NCBI GenBank assembly: GCA_030762935.1
Contig: CM060900.1
Span: forward strand, 284,476,284-284,540,283
Direction of reading: 5' to 3'
Length of the DNA stretch: 64,000 nt
From: Hymenopus coronatus
Taxonomy: Eukaryota; Arthropoda; Insecta; Mantodea; Hymenopodidae
In this document: one piece after another, positions 34,701 to 46,910 of the stretch
Numbering within the stretch: the stretch's first letter is position 1
Layout of the letters: every line of letters starts with the position of its first letter
The notes under the pieces: model-generated
Told to the model about the DNA's origin: nothing
The model's input: the letters and a program-made list of their open reading frames with translations, nothing else
The model's database searches: none
Position numbers and translations under genes: made by a program

Positions 34701-35430
34701 GAACGGGACAAACTCCTGTGTTTTTACATGTTCAATATACCTTGTATGTCGGACACCCCATAATCCTGAAAACTGACACCACCTATGACAATTTTTTTGT
34801 ATTTCTGCTATGTATGTACCATTTGGAGTTAAATCTGATTTAAAATGCTATTTTGCTCAGTTTAATAAGAAGTGTTTTTCTTTCCTTTGTAGCTGTATTG
34901 TGTCTAAATTTGAGTGAGGTGCATATCGACTGTTACTGTGCCCATGCAATCATTAGCAGAGTTTAATGAGAGGGTTTTTCTTGGGAATCGTGAACTGGTA
35001 TTCCTAATTCCTGGAACATTTCCCTCGTATTGTTCTTTCTTGTGGTTAAATTGAGCATTCAGCGAGAGTTTCATCGAACTCAAGAATGAAGACACATCTT
35101 TAGGTTAACATGGTGTGATTTCTGTTCCTGAAAATCTACTCGCCCATCAAAGAGCTCTTGACTGTATTAAGAAATTCAAGAATTATGCATCTGCACACTG
35201 TCAGCCACAAATTAATGAATTTTTGTTATTTCAATTTGAACGGGATAGAGAAATAGTGAGCATTGTCAACATGTAAACATACCAACCAGTGTCTTTTAAC
35301 ACACTTTTTTGAAAACCAATGATAATTGGTAAGTCGGATACATGCATATGTTCTGTATTTCAATTGAATGTGATTCAATATGAATAGAACTTAACACTAC
35401 TTATTTTTTATATTTTTGTAGGGTTTTTTT
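31701..35430. other. No gene recognised
   Basis: AT-rich, with chance ORFs of 60-75 codons on both strands. A slightly GC-richer island at about 32370-32730 contains TCGGTCCGGGGTCACG but no recognisable gene. Confidence 0.45.
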
Positions 35431-35439
35431 ATGTGATAC

Positions 35440-36330
35440 ATGTACAGCCTTACCATTTTTTGAAGACCAAACCCAGGAGAAATTCTTGTTTTCTTTGCCC
35501 TAAACCCAGGACACTTGCTGGTTATAATTGTATATGTTTCTCAGAAATAACTGATTACGCGCTTCTAAGTTTTTCCAAGTACTGTTCATTTTTGCATGGC
35601 CAAAAACTTTTTCTAGTAGCTAGTGAGTAGATACTTAAAAAGATGTTAGAGACTCTCCTAAACATAAATGGAAGCATATAACATATATTCATGGTTGCAC
35701 ATAATCGAGAAATACAAGGACATTTTTAAAACACTTAATCTGTTGTTTTGAAATAAGCTGCAATACTTGAAGACGAAGTAGGCTGTAGGGATATTTTTGA
35801 ATGTTTGTGTGTTTTTATGTGATATTCACTCTCTCCCCAACATTTTTTGGACATCACACCATGAACACTGTTCACGATCATTGTAATCACTACTTTTTCA
35901 AAAACTTGTATTCGCTTAGGAGTTCTTCATAAAATGTTCATTTTACCCATGGTGATCTCATAAACACAAGAAAACTCACTATGACTACTCTTTCTTTTAA
36001 TAAAACACAAACAAGGCCCTGGAACTACTCTGATTTACCACACCTTTGAATGCTGATTATGCATTCACACTTGCTAATTTGCCCAGATACAGATTCGCAA
36101 AATACAAAAATGTAACAGAGCGCCACTTGTCTAAACCAAGCAACTGCAATTTTATTGCTGCCAACATGAGCAATATTTACCACAGTTTACTTCTATCCAA
36201 TTTCTTTTTGCCAAACACAAATGAAAATTTTCAATTTATCATTACAGTAATCAGTTTTGTGTTCGAAACCCTGGACTTCACCCCAGATATATAAGAAAAG
36301 TCAGACTGTCTGGTCAATTCTCATGTAAGT
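35440..36330 (+). repeat. Dispersed repeat module Y, copy 1
   Basis: Shares long collinear similarity with 41050-42100. Examples are GAAGACCAAACCCAGGAGAA / GAAGACCAAACTCAGAACAA, CAGAAATAACTGATTAC in both, ATGGCCAAAA with TTTTTCTAGTAG, and near the right end GAAACCCTGGACTT. Neither copy encodes a recognisable protein. The module is about 0.9-1.0 kb. It could be a non-autonomous transposon, but no terminal repeats were identified. Confidence 0.65.
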
Positions 36331-36808
36331 TATTATACTCTATATAAATAAAGGTGTTAATTTATACGAAGAATATCAAATAAATCAATCTTGGATGAAT
36401 CATAAGCCCATACGTGTAAGGGTTGCTTGGCATCATGAAGCCTATATTCATTTCGTTTCCTTGGAATACCCCCTCTCCCCGACCCCAAAAAATTAAATCT
36501 TTGTTGGGCAATCCGCTAAGTTGAATAATTTATATTCAATGATAATGTACTCAAATTCTTGCCAAGGGCTAAATAATAACAGCCATATGCTTCTGTGCAT
36601 GGATGCAATCCAAAATAATGCATATCTGAAGTCTATTGATCATAAATTTTTAGTTCTGGGACACACCCACATGGAGAATGATAGTGATCATTAGACTTCA
36701 GATTAAATGTGCTAAAAACTGTTAAAATATGCATGCATCTATGCTGCTAAAATATACAAAATAGACAATCAAATTCAGTATTTCTAATTATATGTCTTTT
36801 CGCTGGCT

Positions 36809-37010
36809 CTAATTGGATCTGTAGTAGAATTTGATGACCTTGTCCAGGTGTTCTGGAGTAAGTTGCTGACATCTATTAGTTAATATGAGTTTGTATGTTG
36901 AGAATGACCTCTCAATGTCCACAGGTATCATGGAACAATATTTGTAAGAACTAACAAGGTCTGATGAAATTTCTTTTGGAATGCCAACACAATCACCTTG
37001 TAGGTTTTGT
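36809..37010 (-). pseudogene. hAT-type C-terminal (dimerisation) fragment
   Basis: The minus strand reads LQGDCVGIPKEISSDLVSSY, KYCSMIPVDIERSFSTYKLI, then LTNRCQQLTPEHLDKVIKFY and a TAG at 36809-36811. The PVDIERSFSTYK box corresponds to the C-terminal dimerisation motif of hAT transposases and of hAT-derived CGGBP1-like proteins. Upstream coding was not recognised. About 65 codons are open. It is most likely a transposon remnant rather than a domesticated gene. Confidence 0.7.
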
Positions 37011-39149
37011 TAACAGAGCATAAAATGGTAAAACCAGGATTTCTTTTAGAACACTGTACAGAAAGTTACGAGAAACTAAACTCCACATTTAGTATTCTAA
37101 ATTGTAATATGAATTGACCATATAGTTGTGTTGCTTTACTAAAAATTTATAATCTGAACATGTTTCATAGGCACTATTGTTTACAACAGCATATTTTGAC
37201 TGTTAGGCTTACTGCTGGTATTCTCAGTGGACTCGCTGGATTCCAAAGGTCAATTAATGACCTTTCATAGTAGGTTGTCTTCAGTAGGAGTTTCAAAATT
37301 CATTAGTTTTAATTTTTGTTTCAGTACAAAAATGTTCTCCCAGTTGTTCATTTTTAGTGGTCATTGGACTGACCTTAATGGTGTATGTTATTTTTATTTT
37401 GTGGTTTCTGTTCAAAGGCATGAAACGATTGGTGATTTTTCTATCTGGTTATTTTTATGTGCCTCAGATGTTCTTGTGATTCTTTTTGTCTTTTCTGTTT
37501 ATGTCTTCATAGTCTTCACAATGTATAAGTTTATTTCATCCAGTAAGACTTAACATTAAGTATAGGACATGTCAAAAAATTATATGTACAAATAGTTAAT
37601 AATAAAGGAATACAAAATACATTATTTGAATAAATATACAATTATAGATCATAGATGAATTACAAAAATTGATCAATTTGATATAAAACATTTCTTGTAG
37701 TGAGAGCTGGATTAAGTTTTCTTTTTAACTGCTGGTGGGACATCTTTCTTCCAGTTCGTTCATTCAGCCTAGCAGTTCTCAGACATGTAACAGGGCATAT
37801 AAAAGCATATCTCTGCCATGACTCTTAAATTCATCAATTGAATAGAACTGATTATTAAGTAGGAATTTATGGTGTGTAAATATCCAATTTCTTGGATGGA
37901 AGTACCTTTCCTAACTTATTGGTGTTCCATGGGTTAACTGATATTATGTTTGTTTTGGGAGGCGAAGCTTACATTTTGTTGTCTTTAGATATTTTCGGAA
38001 AGCTTGAGGGTAGTATGTGAATTTTCTGAAAATATTCCCTTTTTTCTGCTTGAGTGCTTGGAGTTGGTATTTTTTTCTTTTTTCCAGTATTTAAGTTTTG
38101 AAACTGGCATTGCGTTGAAGCCATTGTTCTCAGCTGTTTTTACTTGATTATTTTACTCTTTATCCTATTCTATTTTGTTCATTAGTATGCTCAGTAGTCT
38201 GTGTAACAAATTGTGGAGGATTGTGTGCTTGTGGCTAGTTTGGCTGAAGCTTTGATATGGCTCCTTTGGTATATTTTCTGAAAACTCCAAATTTAATTTC
38301 TTATTGTTCCTTGTAATTCCAAGGTCCAAAACAGAAGGATGTTTTCTTTCTTGATTGCCATTGTGAGTTTAGTTTTTTAATTTGCATGTTTAAGAGACTG
38401 GAATGAATCTTCAGTAGTTTTCTGCTGATTACTGGAAATACATTGTTGACATATCTGCGCCATGTTTTGAAGATGTCAAATGCTTCTGTGGTTTGAGTTT
38501 CAAGGCAGCTCATTAAAAGTTTGCTAGAAATGGTGATGGGTGGCCCTCCCATCGGTGGACCTGATTTTTGTTTGTGCTATTTTCCTTTCAAGACTTTTGT
38601 TCTGCTTGAAATCATACTTCACATAGATAATTCTTTAGGGTTATTTTTATGTATCTTAATCATTTTACCTTTTCTCTCTATCTGATTTATGTATAAAATT
38701 TACCTGCTATTTGTGTATCTTCTTCTGCTTCGATTTAATATTTCTGAAATGCTGGTCCATGCAGATTTCTATATTCTTTTTTGTTTTACCAGCTTATGCA
38801 GCAACACAGAATCTGATGATAATGATTTCCCCTTTTTATTAAATTTGGATTGTAGGAGTTTCTGTTTTTATTTTATACTGCTTATTTTCAAGCGCAAGTT
38901 GCTCTAAGGAATGCTTTACAAATTGGTTATATTTTTGTATATGTTTTATCTGCTTTGCAGGGGTTTTTTTTCTTCATGACCTGTCTCTCTTTCTGTTTAC
39001 CACCTCTTTAAGAGTCATTTGTAACTGTAACATGTAATATTTTTGTATATTCTTTTTTATTGGTTTAATAATTGTGAGTGAGGGATTTTGTACTTGAATT
39101 AATTGCACAAGTATATACATAGTGTGTGTATGTGTGTGTATTGCTGCAG
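37011..39149. other. No gene recognised; possible intron 5' of the candidate exon
   Basis: Strongly T-rich on the plus strand, with one 108-codon ORF (37227-37553) full of Phe and Val that looks like chance translation of T-rich DNA. It could be intron if the exon at 39150 is real. Confidence 0.4.
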
Positions 39150-39302
39150 GCCTCAGACAAGTCATCATCGGGCAATTGGCACATGGAGCTACGATGCTTC
39201 AACAACTATTCGCTATCCAGCAACAGCTCCAAATCCTGATCCATACTCAGAGGAACGCCGTGAGTCACAACCAGTGGTTCACAAAAAACGTCCAAAATCA
39301 AG
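39150..39302 (+). CDS. Candidate internal exon of an unidentified host gene
   Basis: A 153-bp block less AT-rich than its surroundings is bounded by TATTGCTGCAG (acceptor) and AAG followed by GTATGTAA (strong donor). Its length, 51 codons, is divisible by three. Two frames are open across it. The more plausible reads PQTSHHRAIGTWSYDASTT, then IRYPATAPNPDPYSEERRE, then SQPVVHKKRPKS, a polar Pro/Ser/Arg/Lys-rich segment. The alternative frame reads LRQVIIGQLAHGATMLQQLF and onward, Gln-rich and helical. I do not recognise either. It could also be a non-coding RNA exon or chance. Confidence 0.42.
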
Positions 39303-40318
39303 GTATGTAAATTCTGTATGGAATTAGAAAGCAGAGGAATTTATGTGCTGTTATATCAGAGAATTGCAAGTTGAATACATATAATAGAACCTAAACTTCA
39401 TTTTCATGGTCTTTCTCAATGTGTTAAGTAATTATTGCTTCCTCTAATCTCAGATTTCCTTCATAATTTATTTTACCTAAATTTTTCTTACACACATTGA
39501 GAACGCAGGTTAAATAAGGTTGCACAGCATGAATACTGTTTAGTTCTTTATGTTGGGTATGCTTTCTGTCCGAATTAACCTGTGATGCAGCACAGGAAAC
39601 CCATTTCTAGTTTTTCACTCTTCATGTTCAACCTTCTTTTTCTTATGCATATAATATAATTTTGTGTTTATCAATTAATTTAGCAACAATCATGACAGTG
39701 TAGGGGTAATATCTTTATCTCTCATCCTTTTATTTTGGGTTCAGTTAATCAAGCTGCTTCTCAGATGTTTCCTTTCATGGCTCTATCTTTGTGCCAGTGT
39801 AAAACCATAATAACTACAACAATAATTTTACTGAGAAATTTCTGTTCAAAGTTTTGAAGATTTTTAAAATAAATTTTAAAGTATTAAATGTGTTGAATGT
39901 GGTTTTTATATATTTTGGATTATAATGACTATTTCATTACTCCTTTATAAAAATTAATAAAAAACATGATTTTATCAATTACAAATTGCTTTGAAATTAT
40001 GTGGTTTTGCACTTGTACTTTTACCAAAGTGATTTTATATTTTCAGTTCATAACACCATGTATTTTAGAATTATAATGCAGAAAGTAGGCACAAATAGGT
40101 GAAAAGGTGTCCATAATTGTTTCAGTTTAATATTTTAGGGTGCTACATTATTCAACCAATTCTTATAATGCACAAACTATATTTAATTCAGGATAAAGTC
40201 AAGATTTATTGGAAGTTCAGTAACTATATTATTCCTTTTCTGCTTCTAAATAGTAATAAAAGGAATGATAATTGTTCAGTGTGAGACTTTGAGTACAAAG
40301 CAAGATGAGGTTGTTTTT
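39303..40318. other. No gene recognised; possible intron
   Basis: AT-rich DNA after the candidate donor site. No second exon was recognised. Confidence 0.4.
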
Positions 40319-40386
40319 TGTGTGTGTGTGTGTGCGTGTGAGTGTGCGTGTGCGGTTGCGTGTGCGTGCGCGTGCGTGTGTGTGTG
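40319..40386. repeat. (GT)n microsatellite with GC interruptions
   Basis: A GT-rich alternating run with several GC substitutions, about 68 bp. Such purine-pyrimidine alternation can adopt Z-DNA, though nothing here shows function. Confidence 0.92.
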
Positions 40387-40879
40387 ACCAAAATCTTGGG
40401 ATAATTTCTATAGACTGACATCAGCATAAGAATTTGAAATCTTTGTTTACACCCTCATCTATTCTTCTTAACATACACTTGTTTGTATGTCTTTCCAGTA
40501 TATGTTGTTTTGTAAAAATAATACAAAGGTATTGCTTCTTTGTCATTATTTTGTGAGGGCATTCCATCAAACTTTCTCTCCTTCCTATGTGCTGTTGATG
40601 AAGTGGCTTGTTTCCTTTTACCATACATTATAAGGCCTTCAGGTTCTTTTTGCAGGACTTGCAATAGCAGCAACCTGTGAAGGCACATAAATGGGACCAG
40701 TTTTCAGTGCCCTTTTCTTCTCAACATTCTGTATAAGAATGCATAGAATATGCCTTGTTTTGATTGTGGCCCACCACCAAGAATTTATGTTGAATTGGTG
40801 CAATTTCAATTCATGTACTGCATACAAAAATATGGACACTAAAACTTGATTTTGTTCTGTCCAGTACAATCATGAGAAT

Positions 40880-42480
40880 AAAAAATTTGATGAATCCATT
40901 CACATGACTTTCTCCATCTGTTCTGCAAACAAACTATTCTTACAAAAGATTATTCTTTTATCTATATAATGCTAATCAAGATAAAGTACCACAAGTGGTA
41001 TAATTACTTGGTTTTTTATAAGCAGAAGGGAAATAGATGGGCTTATCATTTTTGGAAGACCAAACTCAGAACAAATACTTGTTTTCTATGCTCCAAACCT
41101 AGGACAGTTGCTGCAGGATGTTAGTTTTCCACTGGGTATCATTTTTGTGTTTCCCAGAAATAACTGATTACATACTCTATAGTGTTTCAATGTATTGTTC
41201 ATTTTTAAATGGCCAAAACCTTTTCTAGTAGAAGTGAATGAATATTTCATAAAAATGTAAAATAAAGACTCATAAACATAAACAGAAGCAGATAAGCAAT
41301 AGTACATGGTTGCATATGATTGAGCAAAGCAAGGAACAGGAAAGTTTATAACTCTTTAATGCTGTTTTGAAGTAAGCTCTAATATTTTATAGTGAAGCAG
41401 CACGTTTATGCAGTTTTAAATGCCCTAAATGTCTTACCTACCTTTGTGAGTAACAGAAAATATGTTATTACAGTGAGAACAGTACTCATTATCGTTATAA
41501 TCACATGTTTTAAAAAACTTGTTTTGAATTTGACATTTTTCATTAAGTGTACATTTTCTTTTTCCCGCGGAGATGTTGCAAATACAAGCTGATTCGAAGC
41601 AGTAGTAACTATAATATTCTTTAATAATTTGAGGAAATTGAAGCTAGTAACTGTCATGCGTAGTCATATAATAAGTGGAAAATTGTTGAGGATGGGAACA
41701 ATACCCCATTCCCGAAACATGTCCAAGTAAGTGATTTTTCAGTGATTTAGGGTTACCATTTGCCAACTTGCTTATTATATAATATTCCTTTTAATAAAAC
41801 ACAAATACCTGGAACTATTCTGTTTCACCACACTGTTAAATGGTGTGATCATACTTTCACGCAAGCAAGACTACCTGGATATGATTTACAGAATACAAAG
41901 ATGGAACCCTCTGTAACTTTGTCTAAATGAAGAACTGAAATGTGAGTAAATTTACCACAGCTTACTTCTACCCATATCTTTTAACCAAAGACAAATACAA
42001 TTTTTGAGTTATATCATAATTGCAATAATCTGTTTTATGTTTGAAACCCTGGACTTGACTCTCCACAGTATAAGAAAACCAGGACTGTCCAGTCAAATTC
42101 TGGATGGATTGCAAGCCTAGAAATAACTAGATACACTAAGCTAAAGCAACAGTCAAATGTTTCACAAGCTGTCGCTAAGCAATTGTCATTAAATGTAGGT
42201 TTCCTTTCCAAGGCCAGGAGTAAAACCAGAGAATTGAAACATGAGGACTTCCCATTTGAGAAAAGTTTAAGTGTTTTAACATTGAAACCAATAATGTTAA
42301 TGGTTAGCTCAACAATAAAAAAAAAAAAAAAATATATATATATGACATACATTGTGTGTTTTAACAAGATGTACATTTTTTGTGTAGTAAGGTCTTGTAA
42401 CTCTTACGGTTTACCAGTTACACAAAAGTAATTGAGAATGAAGAAGACTTTAGGGGCTATTCCCAAGAAATTCAGGGTAT
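40880..42480 (+). repeat. Dispersed repeat, modules X-Y-Z
   Basis: Module X (about 40880-41030: CATTCACATGACTTTCTCCA, CAAACAAACTATTCTTAC, ATGCTAATCAAGATAAA) recurs at 52975-53100 and 63895-64000. Module Y (41050-42100) recurs at 35440-36330. Module Z (42340-42480: TTTTTTGTGTAGTAAG, GAATGAAGAAGACTTTAGGG, TATTCCCAAGAAATTC) recurs at 53165-53240. In the 53-kb copy X and Z lie close together without Y, so Y is either an insertion here or a deletion there. An A/TA run at 42317-42343 lies before Z. Confidence 0.65.
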
Positions 42481-43166
42481 ATTTTTTCATTTCCCATGTA
42501 AACATCTTCAATAAATGGTATTTTAAACAAAATGTTATAGCCATTTTTTTTAGAAAATCGAGAATTTTGAAAAATGTTCCATGTAAAGGGCAGTTTAGCA
42601 TGGGGAAATTTTGCTGAAAATCTTTGTTTTGCATCCTTGGAAGATACCAAACTAAAATACATAATTTGGTATTTAACAACTTTTCATTTTTGAGTTAAGC
42701 TGCTCACACACATGCACCTTTTTCTAAAAATGCTTCTTTTGGATTTAGGGGTTCTCAAAACCTGTATTACTGGTTAAATCTCAGTATGCAATTTTGGGTG
42801 AAATACAATGCCTTCTCTGCCTACTATGTACATTTTACATAGTGCTGGAGAAAGTAAAAATCAATCAGCTTCTGATTTCCATGACTTTTCAGGAATTCCA
42901 TTACACAGGTACCAACTACATTTGTCTCTACTACCTTGACCTTCATGCTTCATGCCATATAAAGCAACTACCAGATTTTTAAACATATTCATAAATTGTG
43001 AAATTATTTAAGTTGAGTTTTCTTTTATAATAAAAACTTGAAATTTCCTTGCTTGGAACTGGTGTAACTACTTGAAAATCTTTGACAGCCTCAATTTTTA
43101 TGTTTTCTTCAGTAAACTTGAAGACACACCTGTCTCTTGTCTCATTTCTTCTTTCTAAGATGTATA

Positions 43167-44491
43167 CGAGGTACGTCCAGAAAGTAAGTTCCGTTTGGTA
43201 ATAAAATTAAATTGTGTACATATGCAGAATAATTATTTATTGCACAAAATTCTACAACTCTTAAACTGCTTTTCCACATAACTGCCGAAATTTTGCAGGC
43301 ATTTGTCATAGCTTGGCACAAGTTTTTGTATACCTTCTTCATAGAAGTTTGCCACCTGTGTCTTCAAAAAGTTGGAAACATTTTCTTTCAGCTCTTCGTC
43401 ATTGTTGAAGTGTTGACCTCCAAGGAAAGACTTGAGATGTAAGAACAGATGAAAGTCGCTAGGAGCGAGGTCAGGGCTGTACGGAAGATGGTCAAACACG
43501 TCCTGCCAAATCCCTGTAGGAGGTTTTTTGTCACATTTGCAGTGTGTGGTCGTGCGTTGTCGTGAAGAAAAACACCACCTTTTGACAGCAATCCTCGGCG
43601 CTTATTCTGTATTGCGCGGCGCAATTTCCTAAGTGTCTCGCAATAAACATCTGCTTTGATTGTTTGACCACGCGGTAAGAAATCAATGATTAAGATGCCT
43701 TCCCAGTCCCAGAACACTGTGCACATCATTTTTCGAGGTGTCAAGATTTGTTTCGGCTTAACGTTTGCTGGGGATGAAGTGTGCCTCCATTCCATTGATT
43801 GCAGCTTACTTTCAGGGGTGTCGTAAGAAACCCAAGTCTCATCTCCTATGACTATCTGTGTCAGAAATTCTTCGCCGTCTTCATCATAACGGGTTAAAAA
43901 CTGAAGTGCACTACCCTACCGTTTTGTTTTGTGATGCTCAGTAAGAATCTTTGGTCCCAACGTGAGCAAAGTTTACGAAATTTCAGTTTTTCGGTAACAA
44001 TTTCATGAATTAGTGATCGTGAGCTTTGTGGAAATTCCATAGCGAGAACACTAATTGTAAACTTGCAGTATTCCTGGATCTTGTCATCGCGTGAACCAGT
44101 TCTTCTGTAACCAAAGATGGACGCCCACTTCGTTCTTCATTGTGCACTTCACTACGTCCTTCATTGAACTGTCGGACCCATCTTCTCATCATTGAATCAC
44201 TCATCGCATTTTGTCCGTAAACTTCGCAAATTTGCCGATAAATTTCATTGGTTTCACTTTCCTAGCATTCAGAAAACGAATCACAGATCTGATTTTACAA
44301 GCGGCGGGATTTTCAATCAACACCGACATTGTAAACAAGCACAACAAAGCGTATGTGGCCGACAGCGATCTCAAAATGGCGCAGGTTTCTTCTCCTTGAT
44401 ACAGAGCGTCTACCGCGCATGTGCGGAACTGCGATCGCAGCGCTGCAGCGGAGATAAATTGAAACGGAACTTACTTTCTGGACGTACCTCG
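43167..44491. mobile_element. Mariner transposon with both ends intact
   Basis: Terminal inverted repeats are CGAGGTACGTCCAGAAAGTA then AGTTCCGTTT at 43167-43196, and AAACGGAACTTACTTTCTGG then ACGTACCTCG at 44462-44491, identical over at least 30 bp. TA dinucleotides flank both sides (43165-43166 and 44492-44493), the mariner target duplication. At 1325 bp the element is full length. Near-identical TIRs suggest it is not very old, although its transposase is broken. Confidence 0.95.
43233..44329 (-). pseudogene. Mariner (DD34D) transposase pseudogene
   Basis: ATG at 44327-44329 starts MSVLIENPAACKIRSVIRFL. A frameshift after KVKP breaks the HTH; the other frame resumes as EIYRQICEVYGQNAMSDSMM and RRWVRQFNEGRSEVHNEERS, with the GRPS hinge. 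Further pieces are ALQFLTRYDEDGEEFL, IGDETWVSYDTPESK (first Asp), HDNARPHTANVTKNLL (second Asp) and YSPDLAPSDFHLFLHL (third Asp), which ends the DD34D triad with normal spacing. It ends GSYVEKQFKSCRILCNK. All three Asp survive, but frameshifts near 44255, 43990-43900 and 43510 prevent a full protein. About 350 codons is normal. Confidence 0.92.
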
Positions 44492-44690
44492 TATTGTATT
44501 TGTCTTGGAAGTATTTGCTTTTCTTCTACTGATGAATTCTTATATTCCACACATAGCACTTACTGACCTTTCTTAGGTTTATGAAAACCTATATTGAATT
44601 CTGTGTTAAATATGGTTTCATGTCTGACCCTCCCACATTCCTGGTTTCCAAAAAGAGGAAACTCGGTGTTAGATATGTGTGAAAAATGAA

Positions 44691-45880
44691 TTATTCATAT
44701 TCACATATAATGTGCTGAGAGGTTTCAAAGTCCATCCCACATTTCCTACACATGCGGTCCTCAGTAACTACCATTATGCGTATGTGTCTTCTCAGAGTGT
44801 TGTGCCCATTGAGATAGCCAACAACCTCCCTGAGCCTAGTTTGAGTTAGGATCAAAAGAGCCTCACTTAGTTTGCTACCCAGCCCAGGAATAAAATCATG
44901 TCTGGCAGTATTTTGTTTTCCAAATCTCAAGATGATTAGGTTATCTCATTCTTCTGGGGTACATCACAAAAGAGCTAGGGTCCTACAAATGCAAGGGCTG
45001 CTCCCCACTTAGCCAGCTTTTCTGCCACCTCATTATTTCTGATACCTGCTTGGCCTGGAAACCATTCATAAACTGTCCATGGGCACAAAGGCTGTCCAAC
45101 ATCTTTTGACACCCTCACACCAATCTGGATGTTTTAATCACTGTAAGGGCCTTCAAACTTACCTCTTTATCCAAGCAGATATGATATCTGCTCATCTCCC
45201 TGGCATGTTTAAAATATGTATGACACAGGCTAAGATGTCATATCTCAGCCTGGAACACAGTGACAAAACTTCCAAGGATAATGACAAGCAGGTCCAGGGG
45301 CCCCAGATCATGGCCACCATCCTGCCCCCAAAGCTTGAAGTGTCAGTGTACCACATTCAGCTCCCAGCCTTCAGGGGAAACCTGCTCTCTGTGTTCTATT
45401 CCTTCTTGGTCAGAAACACCACTGTAAACACTGGGATTAGATTGTATCTGGCCCCATCTAATCTCCTGCTGTCAGAGAGAAAGGGCACCTCTCCTGAAGT
45501 CTACTCAAAATCATTGAGTGTCCTTTATGAGGTAGTAAGAAATTTCACCGTCCTAGTCATTCAGAGGCATTGCACACTCACTCTTGTGACCTCCTTCATG
45601 AAAAAATGCAGAGGAGGAATGTTCATCAGACTGTGGTCTGCATCACCCTGTTTATCATCATGCATGCCAATCTGTGCAGCAAATAAAGACTAGTAGCTGC
45701 TAGCTTCATCTCTGAGGCAGGTTACTAAACTGCCACTGTACACGATAACGGGCCTAATGAAAGAGCTGTAAAACCATCTAACCATCATTGATCTTAGGCC
45801 CCACCTCAGTCCAATCTGGAAATTTCAGTCCATGTCATCAGAAGCATTTACCTTGTCTTCAACAAATGTTGATGGGACAA
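44691..45880 (-). pseudogene. Jockey-clade RT thumb and RNase H remnant
   Basis: On the minus strand, from the high end: GLRSMMVRWFYSSFIRPVIV and a LACMM remnant (RT thumb/connection). RNase H follows as WYTDTSS, IWGPWTCLSLSLE and ILACVIHIL. Then come SLKALTVIKTSRLV and WFPGQAGIRNNEVAEKLAKW (normally W.PGHSGI.GNE.AD.LA). The last block is TRLREVVGYLNGHNTLRRHI and CRKCGMDFETSQHIICEYE, a C-terminal CCHC-like zinc motif. Stops and frameshifts are frequent. In RNase H, the His of PGH is Gln and the last Asp is Glu. The endonuclease and most of RT are missing. Confidence 0.8.
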
Positions 45881-46493
45881 TATTACATTCTGAGAAGTAA
45901 ACAGTCTGGAAAATGCCCATAATTATAAATAAATGGTTATAGTCCATACATAAGCTATATTTATTTACCTTAGTAATAGTTCTTGTGTGTGTGTGTGTGG
46001 GGGGGGTCAGTCATCACAAAATTGACTTTGAGGTTTTTGCATATCATTACTTAAAATTTAATTCTGCATATTTGTGTATAATAGGCTAAACTGTAGCAAT
46101 ACAATTAAGGAGGATATGGCATTGTGCATTTTTTGGACTAATGAGAAAGTAAAGCAGTGTGCGTGTGTAAAGATGGTTAAGTTGGAATTACTTGGCTTAT
46201 CCAATTTTACGCTTTTCTGACTGTGTAAAATCAGCTAAATCAGGTTATGTTGATGATGTATCTGACTTTACACAATTCTAACTGATGTGCAATATCAGAC
46301 AATATTAGTTTAAATGTTGTGAAATGAATAATGCGTAATATTAAAGTGTTGAATTTTCACCTTAACTTCAGCAAAATTCACAGCATTATTTTTATTATAA
46401 AACTTTTCTCCTCAACTAAATAATGTTTTCAATACCCAGTATTGTCAATATTGTCATTTTCCTTAGTGTTGAACCATATTTTCTAGAGGTAAG
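45881..46493. other. No gene recognised
   Basis: AT-rich spacer with a short (GT)n/(G)n run near 45985-46006. Confidence 0.5.
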
Positions 46494-46910
46494 ATGCTAG
46501 TTGCATTAGCTACCAAAAGTAATGCTTCAGAAGCCACTTCAGATGGCTTTCTGCAATCAGATTCCATAAGGCAGATTATTGAATATTCTGATGATGGTGA
46601 TTACGATCCTCATTTTCATCCAGGTAAAAGTTCCAATGGAGATTCGGATGATAGTGATTATATGGATGTAGTATTTCCAAGAAATAAAGCAAGAAGAAAC
46701 AAGAAAGTTCAATTGACAGAAAGTGAGAAATGTGTGAGTGAAGTTGAGGTTTAGCCTTGTTTGTCGAATGAAGAGGCTCTAGAAATCAAGGTCAGTGTGT
46801 GCTAAATGAAATCCACAATATAGAAACTGATGTGATGGATTCTAACATTTCTGATGAGTCAGTGACAAAGAAGAGAGACAAGAAAGGTGATAAGGCATTC
46901 TGGTCTCTGT
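46494..46910 (+). pseudogene. Acidic N-terminal-like ORF, possibly transposase-derived
   Basis: An open frame (46494-46754) contains IRQIIEYSDDGDYDPHFHPG and SSNGDSDDSDYMDVVFPRNK. A second piece follows about 50 bp later in another frame (LNEIHNIETDVMDSNISDES and onward). Asp/Ser-rich N-termini of this style occur in several transposon proteins (piggyBac-like and others) and in host nuclear proteins. No DNA-binding or catalytic domain follows. Identity is unknown. Confidence 0.3.

Noticed and set aside
36809..37010. Domesticated CGGBP1-like host gene
   Set aside because: Only the C-terminal dimerisation block is present, with no upstream zinc finger and repeat DNA on one side; a hAT remnant is simpler.
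37227..37553. 108-codon hydrophobic ORF as a membrane protein
   Set aside because: Phe/Val-rich because the DNA is T-rich; no start context, no neighbouring exon and no recognisable family.
45079..45693. 204-codon plus-strand ORF as a gene
   Set aside because: It is the longest plus-strand ORF nearby, but the minus strand carries RNase H and RT-thumb motifs in order. The plus-strand ORF is their shadow.
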